A stretch of DNA of 64,000 nt from contig JAJDTL010000021.1 in the NCBI GenBank assembly GCA_022827195.1, positions 62,001 through 126,000 of the forward strand, read 5' to 3'. Positions 47,006-58,100 of this stretch are shown here, in pieces (the stretch's first letter is position 1; every line of letters begins with the position of its first letter). This stretch comes from Caldilineaceae bacterium. Lineage in GTDB: Bacteria; Chloroflexota; Anaerolineae; Caldilineales; Caldilineaceae. Both the position numbers and the translations under genes were made by a program. The notes under the pieces were generated by a model. It was not told the origin of the DNA. It worked only from the letters and a program-made list of their open reading frames with translations, and ran no database searches.

Positions 47006-48421
47006 ATGAACAAAAATCGATTCTGGATGCTGGCAGTATTTCTCGTTGCGTCGCTGGTGCTGGCAGCTTGTCCTGCGCCTGCGGCGCCCGCTGCAGAGAT
47101 GGAGGCCGAGGAAGAGCCTGCCGCTGAAGCGATGGACGAGGGGCCCTGCGCACCCGCGGCCGACGGGCCTCTGGCAGGAATTGACCCACGCGGCCAGACG
47201 ATCGTCTGGTGGCATCAGCACAGGGGTTCCCGCGAGGAGAAGCTGGCGGTTATTGTTGAGGACTTCAACAATACCAACGAGTGCGGCATCGTGCTCGACG
47301 CGCAGAACCAGGGCGGCTACAACGACATCCGCGACAAGGTAAACGCCAGCACCGCTTCGGGTGAACAGCCCGCCAGTCTGATCGTGGGCTATCAGAACGA
47401 CCAGGCGTTTTACCAGTTGAACGAGGTCTTGGCGGACTTTGACAAGTTCATCGACGATCCGACGTGGGGTCTTTCCGCCGAGGAGAAGACCGACTATTTC
47501 GCCAGTTTCATGGAGCAGGGCGTACACCCGGTCTTCGACAGCCAGCGCCTCGGTTTCCCGCCGAACCGCTCGATGGAGGTGCTCTACTACAACCAGACCT
47601 GGTTGGAAGAGCTCGGTTTCTCCGGACCGCCGGCGACGCCTGAGGAGTTTGAAGAGATGGCTTGCGCCGCGGCCGAAGCCAACGGCGACGGTACCGGCGG
47701 CTATATCCTGCGCGACGACGCCTCGGCGACGGCTTCGTGGACATTCGCTCTCGGCGGCGACGTCCTGAACGAAGACAATACCGGCTACATCTACAACGGC
47801 CAGGCGACGATTGACGCGCTGGCGATGCTGAAGCGAATGCTCGACAACGGCTGCGCCTATTTCTTCACTGAGGGATATCCGAATCCTGAGTTCGCCGCAC
47901 GCCGGGCGGTCTTCACCCAGGGTTCGAGTTCCGGTCTGCCGTTCTATGCGAACGACATGGTGACGATTGCAGAGGAGCAGGGCCGTGACATGGACGTGTG
48001 GGGCGTGACCGCGATTCCGCACACGACGGCCGATCCGGTGCAGAACATCTACGGCGCGGACGTGATGATCACGGCCGGCCCGCCGGAGCAGGAGCTTGCG
48101 GCGTGGTTGTTCATCAAATGGTTCACAGCGCCGGAGAATCAGGCCAAGTGGGTTGAGGCCAGCAACTACTTCCCGACACGCGCCGGGACCGAGGCCCATC
48201 TGTCCGGCTACGTCGAGGAGAATCCCCAGTACGGCGAGGCGCTTGCGCTGCTGGGCTTCGGCGCATACGAGCCGCAGCTGATCTCCTATCAGGCCGTGCG
48301 CGACGCGGCCGAGACCGCGTTCAACGAGATCATGCAAGGCGCGGATATTCAGTCGACGCTCGACGCGCTGACGGAAACGGCGAATGATCTGCAGGAAGAG
48401 CTGATGGGTGAGGTGCAGTAA
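47006..48421 (+). CDS. Sugar ABC transporter substrate-binding lipoprotein
   Basis: A 471-residue extracytoplasmic solute-binding protein of the MalE/UgpB type. The signal peptide ends in the lipobox LVLAAC, followed by an Ala/Glu/Pro linker of about 30 residues. [15 protein letters not shown]-like opening (QTIVWWHQH), [29 protein letters not shown] and [28 protein letters not shown] are standard motifs. ATG 47006 has AGGAG upstream. The last gene of the operon, ending in a strong terminator. Substrate: an oligosaccharide or glycerol-phosphate-like compound, not determinable. Confidence 0.93.
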   Translation: MNKNRFWMLAVFLVASLVLAACPAPAAPAAEMEAEEEPAAEAMDEGPCAPAADGPLAGIDPRGQTIVWWHQHRGSREEKLAVIVEDFNNTNECGIVLDAQNQGGYNDIRDKVNASTASGEQPASLIVGYQNDQAFYQLNEVLADFDKFIDDPTWGLSAEEKTDYFASFMEQGVHPVFDSQRLGFPPNRSMEVLYYNQTWLEELGFSGPPATPEEFEEMACAAAEANGDGTGGYILRDDASATASWTFALGGDVLNEDNTGYIYNGQATIDALAMLKRMLDNGCAYFFTEGYPNPEFAARRAVFTQGSSSGLPFYANDMVTIAEEQGRDMDVWGVTAIPHTTADPVQNIYGADVMITAGPPEQELAAWLFIKWFTAPENQAKWVEASNYFPTRAGTEAHLSGYVEENPQYGEALALLGFGAYEPQLISYQAVRDAAETAFNEIMQGADIQSTLDALTETANDLQEELMGEVQ

Positions 48422-48475
48422 GGGTCGTGTCAGATGCTATAACAGCGTCTGGGTGACCGAACAGAAAGAGTGCCT

Positions 48476-48510
48476 GGAGTGGAGGGGATGCCCCTCCACT
48501 CCTCTTTTTT
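48476..48510 (+). terminator. Rho-independent terminator of the ABC operon
   Basis: A perfect 12-base-pair stem (GGAGTGGAGGGG / CCCCTCCACTCC) with a 3-base loop and TCTTTTTT. The T tract touches the stop codon of the convergent PIG-L gene at 48510. Confidence 0.85.
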
Positions 48511-49301
48511 CAGGATGCTGACTTCTGGGCGTCCTTGTCAGTTGCTTTAGGCCCGCGACGCGGCCGGCTGCGGAAATCCAATTGCTGGAATCGCTCGAAG
48601 TGGCGCTTGCTGCCGTCTTCCTGCTCTTCTCCTCCCCACTCACGCATTCGCTTCTCGGTGGCTTCCAAATCGTCGAACTGGCTTTCGTGGCAAAGAATCG
48701 CCTTGATCTTGAGTTCGAGGTCTTCAGTAATGTCAACTTCAACATCGGCCTCTTCGGCATGGCTGATGTAGAGCTGGCTGATATTGTGGGGAGGATAACC
48801 CTCGTTCGTCAGGTCAGGATAGAACATCGGGTTGTCGGCCGCGGGGAAGATGGCCTCAAGAGCGATGAGTCCGGCGTTGCGGTGATCGGGATGATTAATG
48901 TAGCCGCGCCCGGAAATATAGCGGTCAGGACTGTTGCAGATTATCAGTTGGGGACGAATCCGGCGGATTTCGCGGCAGACGCGTTTGCGGATTTCAGGGG
49001 TTGGGCGTAGGAATCCGTCCTCCTCGTCCATGAACAGGACATCCTTAACCCCGCACATGGCGGCCGCCTTTCGCTGCTCCTCTTTGCGCATCAGGATCAG
49101 CTGGTGGCGGGTAACGAGCGGATTGTGGTTGCCCTTGTCGCCGTTGGTCAGAATCATGTAGGTGACCTCGATACCCTGGCGCGCCATCTGTATAGTCGAT
49201 CCGGCGCACGAGAAATCAGGGTCATCCGGATGCGCCATTATTATCAGTACACGCTCCACCTCAGCCCAGTCCGGGGGCTTCACTTCGCGGGAATCGGTCA
49301 T
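48510..49301 (-). CDS. PIG-L/LmbE family deacetylase
   Basis: A 263-residue zinc N-acetylglucosaminyl deacetylase-like protein, starting at ATG 49301 (AGGAG eight bases upstream). [16 protein letters not shown] gives the HPDD metal motif and [11 protein letters not shown] the HPDH motif. The middle [26 protein letters not shown] is typical. The last 35 residues are charged and not conserved. Such enzymes deacetylate GlcNAc-type moieties in glycolipids, mycothiol/bacillithiol or antibiotics. Convergent with the ABC operon; a role on its sugar is speculative. Confidence 0.88.
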   Translation of the reverse strand: MTDSREVKPPDWAEVERVLIIMAHPDDPDFSCAGSTIQMARQGIEVTYMILTNGDKGNHNPLVTRHQLILMRKEEQRKAAAMCGVKDVLFMDEEDGFLRPTPEIRKRVCREIRRIRPQLIICNSPDRYISGRGYINHPDHRNAGLIALEAIFPAADNPMFYPDLTNEGYPPHNISQLYISHAEEADVEVDITEDLELKIKAILCHESQFDDLEATEKRMREWGGEEQEDGSKRHFERFQQLDFRSRPRRGPKATDKDAQKSAS

Positions 49302-49340
49302 TTGTTTTACTCCTGAGACTGCGGAAGGGTCTTCCGACAG

Positions 49341-49364
49341 AAAAGCCCCTGCGGGAGCAGGGGC
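49341..49364 (-). terminator. Rho-independent terminator after the ferredoxin gene
   Basis: On the minus strand GCCCCTGC, loop TCCC, GCAGGGGC, then TTTTCTG. It follows the ferredoxin gene by about 130 bases and precedes the PIG-L start. Confidence 0.7.
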
Positions 49365-49495
49365 GGAATCACAGATCGAACGAACCGGCTCCGCCTTTCG
49401 TCGTCCCTCCATCTACGCTCTCTGGACGAAGACGTCACCCACTTCAGAGCACCCGACTTAGGGAGAGCAGGCACGCGCGAAGAAGCTGATTTTGG

Positions 49496-49771
49496 TCAGA
49501 CCATATCGAGCGCCGCGTATCCGGGTCCTTCCTCGAAGTACATCGCGTTCAACTCGGTCGTGTAAGCATACTCCTCCGGCAAGTCCTCCTCCGGGAGGAT
49601 GGCATCGGTCGGACATTCGGGAACGCAGGCACCGCAGTCGATGCAAGTTTCCGGGTCAATATAGTACCAGGGCCATTCCTCTTCCGGCATCCCTGGGATA
49701 ATGCATTCCACGGGGCAGACTTCTACGCAGGCACCGTCCCGAATGCACAGATCAAAGATTACATGGGTCAT
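49496..49771 (-). CDS. 7Fe/8Fe ferredoxin (FdxA type)
   Basis: A 91-residue acidic ferredoxin. The first cluster region is CIRDGACVEVCPVEC and the second CIDCGACVPECPTDA, a regular [4Fe-4S] motif C-x2-C-x2-C-x3-C-P. The first motif has C-x5-C-x3-C, two residues shorter between the first cysteines than in mycobacterial 7Fe ferredoxins, and may hold a [3Fe-4S] cluster. A 30-residue acidic C-terminal extension follows. It probably carries electrons for P450s or oxidoreductases. Confidence 0.88.
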   Translation of the reverse strand: MTHVIFDLCIRDGACVEVCPVECIIPGMPEEEWPWYYIDPETCIDCGACVPECPTDAILPEEDLPEEYAYTTELNAMYFEEGPGYAALDMV

Positions 49772-49844
49772 TGGTTAGGCTCCTCTGTCAAACTGAGTAA
49801 GACCGCAATGTGAATCGGAAACTCTTTGTACATGTTTGCCTACG

Positions 49845-49872
49845 ATTCTAATGCACCATACAACAGACACAA
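49845..49872 (-). promoter_or_regulatory. Possible promoter of the ferredoxin gene
   Basis: On the minus strand TTGTGT (49872-49867), 16 bases, TAGAAT (49850-49845), about 75 bases before the ATG at 49771, in an AT-rich stretch. Confidence 0.45.
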
Positions 49873-49980
49873 TTACCAATGCAAATCTTTCTAATGATAT
49901 TTTGCTTTAGGCCGATTGTCCCCAGGGCAATTGCATCCAAACTGAGTTGAGAAATGGTAAGGTGACACTGAAGAGGCGAT

Positions 49981-50322
49981 TTGATACGAGTGAGAGTCCT
50001 TTCAATAGACAAGGGGACCGCGACCGCACGGGCGACTCAGGAATTTCAGAACGCGCGGGCACAGGCAAATCAGACCACCATTGCGCAGAACGCCATGAAC
50101 GCGACTGCATTGGCGCCGGACGACCGGACCGCCCGGACGCAGGCGCGGGCAACCCCGACAGCGACCGCGCAGGAAAGCTGGACAGAGAAAATACCGTCGC
50201 GCTTCCTGGTTCGCCGTTTTCTGCGCCCACTCCCGGTTGTGCTGTTTGGGGGGGCGAAGCCGTCGCCGTCGAAACAGCCAGTCACAGACGTCAGCGAGGT
50301 TGATTATCCACCCCAGCCGTAA
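49981..50322 (+). CDS. Weak ORF, Thr/Ala-rich, possible gene fragment
   Basis: A 113-residue frame from a TTG with AGAGG five bases upstream. Its middle is Thr/Ala/Gln-rich (TTIAQNAMNATALAP, ARATPTATAQ), like the linkers after lipoboxes in Chloroflexota exported proteins, but there is no signal peptide or domain. The alternative plus-strand frame from 49947 is basic and non-descript. It may be the remnant of an exported protein. The surrounding 49.8-50.4 kb holds nothing else. Confidence 0.25.
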   Translation: MIRVRVLSIDKGTATARATQEFQNARAQANQTTIAQNAMNATALAPDDRTARTQARATPTATAQESWTEKIPSRFLVRRFLRPLPVVLFGGAKPSPSKQPVTDVSEVDYPPQP

Positions 50323-50381
50323 GACGTCGCTGGAAGCTTGGCCGGTGCGATCCGGTTGCCCGTCCTCTCTTTACCGTTCCG

Positions 50382-50609
50382 GTGATCAGCGATAAGATCG
50401 TATGGCGAGTCCTTGTCGCCTATCTCGGCGTGGACTCTGTTCCCTTGCTAAGCTCCAAGCCAATTGTTCTGGCCGAACTCAGCCGGGCCGCTCTCCGGCA
50501 TATAACACAGGAAAGCGGCCATGAAGCGGAAAGCGCCCGGGCGCAAGTAGAGGATGCGGTTAACGAGTTGCTGTCCCCCCTGCTGGCGAAGGCTATCGAG
50601 AGCGGCTAG
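50382..50609 (+). CDS. Small hypothetical helical protein
   Basis: A 75-residue frame from a GTG. The sequence looks like a soluble helical protein (VLAELSRAALRHITQESG; AQVEDAVNELLSPLLAKAI), amphipathic and acidic towards the end. No family recognised and no clear ribosome site. It may belong with the two small frames downstream. Confidence 0.4.
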   Translation: MISDKIVWRVLVAYLGVDSVPLLSSKPIVLAELSRAALRHITQESGHEAESARAQVEDAVNELLSPLLAKAIESG

Positions 50610-50706
50610 CAGGTGGACTTTCCCGGCGCCTACTGGATGCGGGCCGAGGTGAAAGAGGTCGCGGACGCTGGCAGTTGGGATCGGGCATGCCAACACCGGC
50701 GCGGGC

Positions 50707-51000
50707 GTGCTGGTCGCTCTTGCGGTATCCCCGGGCCCAAGCCACAAGTTGCCGGTCTTGCTTGTCAGCACGGCGGACTTGGCTTCGCGCTTGCGGACGG
50801 CTGGACCTGACCGCGCGCGCGGCAAAGAGAATCCGGACCTGTTTCGGATCGCAAGAGAGATCGATGATCTGGAAAGGTGCATCGCTGGGACGTGGCTGGA
50901 ACTCTGGGAGCGGCATCATCGGAAAATGGGCGAGATTCTGCGCGCGATTCTTGAGGGTGAACGGGCCTACTGGTCTTCTGCTTACAGGAGTGAACTGTGA
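50707..51000 (+). CDS. Small hypothetical protein, coupled to next ORF
   Basis: A 97-residue frame from a GTG. The C-terminal half is strongly protein-like (FRIAREIDDLERCIAGTW, then LELWERHHRKMGEILRAI), helical and charged; the N-terminal part is less convincing, and the frame stays open upstream to 50653 without a usual start, so the true 5' end is uncertain. Its stop overlaps the GTG of the next frame (GTGA at 50997-51000), the best argument that both are translated. Confidence 0.4.
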   Translation: MLVALAVSPGPSHKLPVLLVSTADLASRLRTAGPDRARGKENPDLFRIAREIDDLERCIAGTWLELWERHHRKMGEILRAILEGERAYWSSAYRSEL

Positions 51001-51125
51001 CGGGCTGGAAGTTGACTCGACGCGGGGATTACATCAACGGCGATCTTGCGAACCAGACGCGGGCGGCGCAAGTGATGGACTTCATGCAGGCGAAACGGTG
51101 GGATGAACATGGATCGGGCGGATGA
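50997..51125 (+). CDS. 42-residue micro-ORF
   Basis: Starts at a GTG overlapping the previous stop and reads MTGWKLTRRGDYINGDLANQ before a helical stretch ending WDEHGSGG. Hydrophilic, balanced charge. No family recognised. The GTGA overlap suggests translational coupling. Confidence 0.35.
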   Translation: MTGWKLTRRGDYINGDLANQTRAAQVMDFMQAKRWDEHGSGG

Positions 51126-51327
51126 TCGGTAGTTCGAGTTGACCAGCGCAAGAATGTCCCGTAGATTGAACATACCGGTCATCGCAGCACGACCAACTCT
51201 ATCGTCAATCCCGTCGCCGGGTTGATTGCCTACATTAGGCAAGCCAGGAAGCCATCTCTGCATCTCCCTGACAAAGATATGGCCCTCTTTCCATTGGGAC
51301 AAAGAATCGGCTGAAAGGGAATAGACC

Positions 51328-51942
51328 ATGACCCTGCGCATATTGGGCTGCGCTCTGTTTGCCCTTCTGCTTGCAGCTGCCTGCATTCCGCAAAGCTTGC
51401 CAAGCGATTCGTCTTCGGCCTCCATTCCACCACCGCCAACCCTTACGGCGCAGGCGTCAGCGTCCGCCCAAATTCCAACCCCTCAATCCGTCGAGACTCC
51501 CACCACCGTGCAGCCGGCCGATGCCCCTGCCATCCCGTCGGGCGAATGCGTTGTGTTTGGCGCCCCGCCTCCCACTCTTCCTGATACCGATTGCCGGGCT
51601 TGGGACATGCTCCATTCGCTTGTGGTCATGACGAACATGATGGTGAATGAAAATGAACCTCTTGCCGCATCAGAACTCCTCGCGCTCGAAACGGAGCTGA
51701 CCCCCCGCTATGTCCAGGCGAATCTCAACTGTGGAGAATGGGTTGAACCACTGGACTATGAACCGCTTACAGACTACATTGGCATGCTCTCATACTTTGG
51801 GATCGAGCACTATGGATACGACCCTCCCTCCCTTCTCCGTCATCTTATCAACGAAGCTGCCGCCGAAGAGTTTGTTCAGCGCGTCGAGTCGATCGGATGC
51901 GTCAAGGGCCTGCTCATGCTCTTCGTCGAATATACTGAATGA
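51328..51942 (+). CDS. Hypothetical lipoprotein
   Basis: A 204-residue protein with a signal peptide ending in the lipobox LLAAAC (Cys at residue 19), then a Ser/Pro/Thr linker of about 55 residues and a helical domain (SLVVMTNMMVNENEPLAASELLALETEL...FGIEHYGYDPPSLLRHLINEAAAEEFVQRVESIGC) with three Cys residues. I recognise no family. It is a surface-anchored protein 220 bases upstream of the macroglobulin gene on the same strand. Confidence 0.65.
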   Translation: MTLRILGCALFALLLAAACIPQSLPSDSSSASIPPPPTLTAQASASAQIPTPQSVETPTTVQPADAPAIPSGECVVFGAPPPTLPDTDCRAWDMLHSLVVMTNMMVNENEPLAASELLALETELTPRYVQANLNCGEWVEPLDYEPLTDYIGMLSYFGIEHYGYDPPSLLRHLINEAAAEEFVQRVESIGCVKGLLMLFVEYTE

Positions 51943-52162
51943 ATGGACAAGGTTTAGTCGCGAAAACTGAAATTCGAGAGGGCTCGAAAGAAGGCGTATT
52001 CTGATTCGCCGACTGCATTTGCTCCGTCGGCGCCGGAACGTGACAGGCATACGACCCGGGCTGAAGACCGGCTCGGAATCGCACGCGGCACACTCAGTAA
52101 CCGGCGGAATCGTTCCTGCCATCGCAGGCTCTGCCGGACTGCACCCGAAAGAGAAAACACCC

Positions 52163-55100
52163 ATGATTCGCCGTTCTCACCTGTTGATATTGCTTATACT
52201 ACCGGCGTTGGCGACCCTGAGCTGCGCCCGAAATGGATCAGGCGGCGGCCTGAGCGCGGTTAGCGATGGTCCATCCGAGATAGATGTCGAGATTGAACCG
52301 TCCGAATATGAAGTCGACGACTATTTCGAGGGCGAGTGGCCGCCTCTCGAAGACTCGCTCTCCCCGCCCTTTGTCCTCAGCGAGGGCGGGCCCGATTGGG
52401 ACGCCGGCGAAGCGCGTCCGCCCCTCGCGCAGACGAAACCGCTCACGCCGGAACAGGTCCGGACTCTGCTGAGCCGCCTGCCGCCCGTTCAAGAGCAGGA
52501 GGGCGACGTCGAGCAGGTGCGCCTGCCCCACCAGGTCCTCCCGTCCCCCCGGCCCGGCGTCGAAGTGGAGCTGCCCTTCCCGCCGCCGCAGGCCGCTTCC
52601 CTGCCCGATGCCCATGCCGACGCGCCTCTGGCCGTTTTGCGCTATTCGCCCGAGGGAGACGTGCCGCTGGCCCCCCAGCTGAGTATCACCTTCAACCAGC
52701 CGATGGTCCCTCTAACCAGCCACCGCGAACTGGCCCGTGAGGAGGTACCGGTCAGACTGTCCCCCGAACCGCCGGGCCGCTGGCGCTGGGTGGGCGCGCA
52801 GACGCTCTTTTTCGAGGCCGGCGCCGCAGGCCCCGCTCGCATGCCCATGGCGACCGAGTACACGGTCCAAATCCCAGCGGGCACACAATCTGCCGGCGGC
52901 CGGAAACTGGCCGAGCCCGTCAGCTGGACCTTCCGCACGCCGCCGCCCACGCTGCAGTTGGCGCATCCCACCAGCCGTTCTCTCGGTGTGGCGCCTGTCT
53001 TCTATGCATCTTTCGACCAGAGAATCGACCCTGCGGCCGTCCTCGAGCACGCGCAGGTGACTGCCCGCGGCGTCAGCTACGCGCTGCGCCTGGCGACCGA
53101 AGCTGAGATCGCTGCCGACACGCGGGTTCAACGCCTGGCTGGGGCAGCCCCTCCCGACCGCTGGCTGGCTTTCGTCGCCGTGGAGCCTCTCCCGCGCGAC
53201 GCGACCGTCACAGTCACCTTCGGCACGGGCACGCCCTCCCTCGAGGGCCCGCTCGTCAGCGCGCGCCCTCAAAGCTACAGCTTCCATACCCCCGGCCCGT
53301 TCGCGCTGCGGCAACATCGGTGCGGCTGGTCAGACGGCAACCGCTGTCAGCCCGGCGAACCCTGGCTTCTGCGCTTTAACAATCCCGTCGACTTCGTAAG
53401 ATTCGACCCTGCCCTCATCTCCGTCGAACCGGAACCTGCCGCCGGCTCCTACGAGGTCTACGACCACGAAATCTGGATTCAGGCAATCACGCGCGGCAAC
53501 ACGACCTACACTGTCACCTTGGACGCCGAACTGACCGACCGCTTCGACCAGCCGCTGGCTGAGGAGCTGCAGGTGCGGTTCGAGGTCGGCCCGGCCGAGG
53601 CATTCCTGACCGCCAAGGCCGGCGGCCCGATTACAACCCTGGACCCGTATGCCAGGCCCGTTTTCCCGATCTACACGCTCAACCTCAACGCGGTCAAGGT
53701 GCGCGCCTTTCGCGTTGCCGCGGAGCAGTACGTCGACTATCTCCTGTGGCGCCATTACCACCGCAACGATGACCGGCAGGATCCACCAGGCGAGCTTGTC
53801 ATGCAGCGCACGCTGCAGCTGGACTCCCAGGCCGACGCAGTGCTGGAGACGAACATCGATCTTGCCGGCGCCCTCGACGGCGATACCGGCCACCTCATCC
53901 TCTACGTCGAGCCGCAGAGCGGTTTGCTCGCTTCTCTCTTCAACCAACGGCTACGGGAAACGCGCGTCGTCAGCTGGGTTCAGGTGACCGGAATCGGCCT
54001 GGACGCCTTCGTCGATGATGATGAGATCTTCGTCTGGACAAACCGACTGGCCGACGGCGCACCGCTGCCGGGCGTGCGCGTGACCCTCTGGCCCCAGGAG
54101 CTGCACGGCACGACCGACGAGACCGGTTCTGCCCTGTTGTCGCTCCCGCAAGATAGCGCGCAGCTGCTCATCGCCCGCGCCGGCGATGACACGGCGTTTC
54201 TGCCCGAAAACCGTTACGAATTCTACCTCACCGAGAGCGGCTGGAACGGCTGGCGGCTGCGTCCCGCCGCCGCCGAAGCCCGCTACTACGTCTTCGACGA
54301 CCGCAAGATCTACCGTCCGGGCGAGACCGTCAGCGTCATGGGCTGGATGCGCCTGATCGAACGCAGCCCGGAGGGCGACGTGAGCCTGATCCGCCAAGGC
54401 GGCCCGGACCGGCTCAGCTATGTTGTGCGTGACGAGTCGAACAATCGCATCGACGCCGGCTCCGTACCCCTCAACGCGCTCGGGGGTTTTCATTTCCAGT
54501 TCGACCTGCCCGAAAACGTCAACCTGGGATACGCCTGGATCGAGTTGGAACCGGCCGCCGGCTTCCCCGCCGCGGACGAAGCCCGCCACTACCACGGGTT
54601 CCAGATCCAGGAGTTTCGCCGCCCTGAGTTTGAAGTCAGCGCCCGCGTCAGTGAAGGCCCCCACGTCGCCGGCGGGCGCGCGCTCGCCACCGTCAGCGCC
54701 GGCTACTTTGCCGGCGGCCCGCTGCCGAACGCCGAAGTGGCCTGGGAGGTCGAGGCAACGTCAGGCGCCTACGAGCCGCCCAACTGGTCCGGCTTCATCT
54801 TCGGCAAATGGTTGCCGTGGTGGGGCCATGAAGACGAGTCCGGTTACCTCGGCCGCGCCGCCTTCACCGCGCGCACCGGCGCCGCCGGCGAGCACAGCCT
54901 GCGCATCGACTTTCTGACCGGCGCAAACGCCGGGAACGGCTCCGATCTGCCCGGTCGGGAGAACGTGCGACCCTTTCCGGTCCACGTCAACGCCCGCGCG
55001 ACCGTGTTCGACGTGAACCGGCAGGCGTGGAGCAGCGGCGCCGGCCTGCTCCTGCATCCGGCCGACCTCTACGTCGGCCTGCGCACCGAGCGCTACTTCG

Positions 55101-58100
55101 TCGAGCAGGGCGAGCCGCTCTCGGTTGAAGTCGTCGTCACCGACATCGACGGCAATGCGGTCGCGGGCCATGGCGCGGTCGTGCGCGCCGCGCGGCTGGG
55201 CTGGGTCTACCGTGAAGGCGGATGGCGGGAGATCGAAAAGGAGGCGCAGGAGTGCACGGTAGAAACAACCGCCGCGGCTGCGCCGGACGACAGTGAACAC
55301 AATTTTGCCGCCTGCGGTTTTGAAACGCCGCTTGGCGGCGAGTACCGCATCACCGCCACCGTTACTGACGAAGCCGGTCGTCGCAACCGCACCGAGTTGA
55401 TTCGCTGGGTGAGCGGCGGTCAGCGGCCGCCGAGCGGCAACGTGGAGCGGGAAGAGCTGCAGCTCATCCCCGACGGCGAGGCGTACGCGCCCGGGGAGAC
55501 CGCCCAAATCCTGGTGCAGGCGCCCTTCTTCCCCGCCGAAGGCCTTGTCACCCTGCGCCGCGACGGTCTCGTTTCCAGCCAGCGCTTCACGATGGACGGC
55601 CCGACCCACACCTTGCACGTGCCGATCGAGGAGCAGTACGCGCCCAACATTCACGTGCAGGTCAACCTGGTCGGGTCAGCCGTGCGCGTCGATGGCGCGG
55701 GCAATGAGCTTCCTGCCGCGCCCCGCCGCCCCGCCTACGCGCGCGGCCGGCTCAACCTGTCGATTCCGCCCCTGAGCCGCACACTGCAGGTCGACGCGAC
55801 CCCGCGTGCGCTGAAACTGGAGCCCGGCGCCGAGACAACAATCGACGTATCGGTGCGGGATGCAAGCGGCGCACCGGTGGCCGGCGCCGAATTCGCCGTC
55901 GTGGTCGTGGATGAGGCGATCCTGGCCCTGACCGGCTATCAGCTGCTCGACCCCGTAAGCGTCTTTTACAGTGATCGCGGCCGCGGGGTCGGCGACCACC
56001 ACAGTCGCGCCGACCTGGTGCTGGCGAGTCCGCAGGCGCTGCCGGGGGCAACACCCGCGCCAACCGGTACGCCGCAACCGCAACAACCGCGTCCCGAAAT
56101 GCTAAGGCAGACGTTTGCGCTCGAGGCGTCGGCCCCGGCCATGGCGGAGATGGCAATGGGTGATGACATGGCCGAAGAGTCGATGGACGCCGACGGCGGC
56201 GGCGAGGCGATACGCGTCAGGCTGAACTACGACCCGCTCGCCCTCTTCGCGCCCGAGGTTCGTACCGACGCCGACGGGCAGGCCAGCGTTTCCGTCACTT
56301 TGCCCGACAACCTCACCCGCTATCGCGTCATGGTGGTGGCCGTGGCCGGCGGCAAGTTCTTCGGCAGCGCCGCGTCCAACCTCACCGCGCGGCTGCCGCT
56401 GATGGTACGCCCTTCCGCGCCCCGTTTCCTCAACTTCGGCGACAGCTTCGAACTGCCGGTCGTGCTGCAAAACCAGACCGACGCGGCGATGGTGACACAC
56501 GTGGTCGTCCGCGCGACCAACGCCGATTTGGTGGCGGAAAGCGGCGGGAGTGAAGCGGTCGGCTACGCGCTGGAGGTGCCCGCCAACGACCGTGTCGAGG
56601 TACGCTTTCCAACACAGACCGCCGGCGCAGGCACGGCCCGTTTCCAGTTTGCCGCGGTCGCCGCCAATCAGCCTGCGATCGCCGACGCGGCCGAGATCGA
56701 CCTGCCGGTCTTCACACCCGCAACCACCGAGGCCTTTGCCGTCTACGGTGAGATCGACGCCAACGGCGCGGTCCTGCAGACTTTGCGGCCCCCGACTGAT
56801 GCAGTCCCGAGCTACGGCGGCCTGGAAGTAACGATCTCCTCAACCGCGCTGCAGGCGCTGACCGACGCCTTCATCTACCTAGTGCGCTACCCCTACGAAT
56901 GCTCCGAGCAGATCGCCTCCCGCATCCTCGGCGTGGCCGCGCTGCGCGACGTATTGACGGCGTTCGACGCGGAGGGGCTGCCGACGCCCGCCGAGATCGA
57001 GATAATGATGGACAGCGATCTGCAGACGCTGCAGGCCTTACAGGACTACGGCGGCGGCTTTCCCATCTGGCGGCGCGGCGGCGAAGTCTGGCCCTATCAC
57101 AGCGTCCACGTCGCCCATGCCCTGGCCCGCGCCCGGTTGAAGGGCTACGCGGTTCCCGAAGACATGCTGAGCCGCTCGCTTGACTATCTGCGCACCATCG
57201 AGGACCACTTCCCCTCCTGGTACGGGGCCGGCGTCCGTCGCGGTCTTTCCTCCTACGCCCTCTATGTGCGCAAACTGCTGGACGACGATGATCCATCCAA
57301 GGCAAGAAGGCTGATTAACGAAGCCGGTTTGGAAAACCTCTCGCTCGAAAGCGTCGGCTGGCTTCTCTTCGTGCTCAGCGACGATCCGGCCTCCCACCAG
57401 ACGGTCGCAGAGATGCGGCGCTTCCTCAACAACCGCGTGACGGAGACCGCCGGCGCGGCCACGGTCGCCTCCGGCTACGGCGACGGCGCATACCTTCTGC
57501 TCCATTCCAGCCGCCGCGCCGACGCCGTCCTGTTGGAAGCGCTCGTCGTTGACCAGCCCAACAGCGACCTGATTACAAAGCTGGTGCGCGGGCTGCTGGG
57601 GCACCGCGCCGCAGGCCGCTGGAGCAATACGCAGGAAAACGTCTGGGTGCTCCTAGCGCTGGACCGCTACTTCAACGCCTTCGAGTCACAGACGCCCGAC
57701 TTCGTCGCCCGCATCTGGCTGGGTGAGCGGTACGCGGGCGGCCATGCCTTCGAGGGCCGCTCAACCGAAAACGTCGCTCTCGGCCTCCCGATGCAGTACC
57801 TCCGGACAAGCGCGGATGAAACCGACGGCGACCTTCCCCTGACTCTGCAGAAGGAAGGCCAGGGACGGCTCTACTACCGGTTGGGTCTGCGCTATGCTCC
57901 CCTCGACCTGCGCCTTGACGCCGCCGATCGTGGCTTCACCGTCGAGCGAGTCTACGAGGCTGTCGACGATCCGGCCGACGTGCGCCGCGACGAGGACGGC
58001 AAATGGCACATCCGCGCCGGCGCCCGCGTGCGCGTCAAACTTGTAATGGCGGCCCCCTCGCGCCGTGTTCACGTAGCCCTGGTTGACCCGCTGCCCGCCG

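Noticed and set aside
46973-48337. 454-codon minus-strand ORF
   Set aside because: Antisense to the binding lipoprotein with signal peptide and lipobox; Arg/His-rich shadow.
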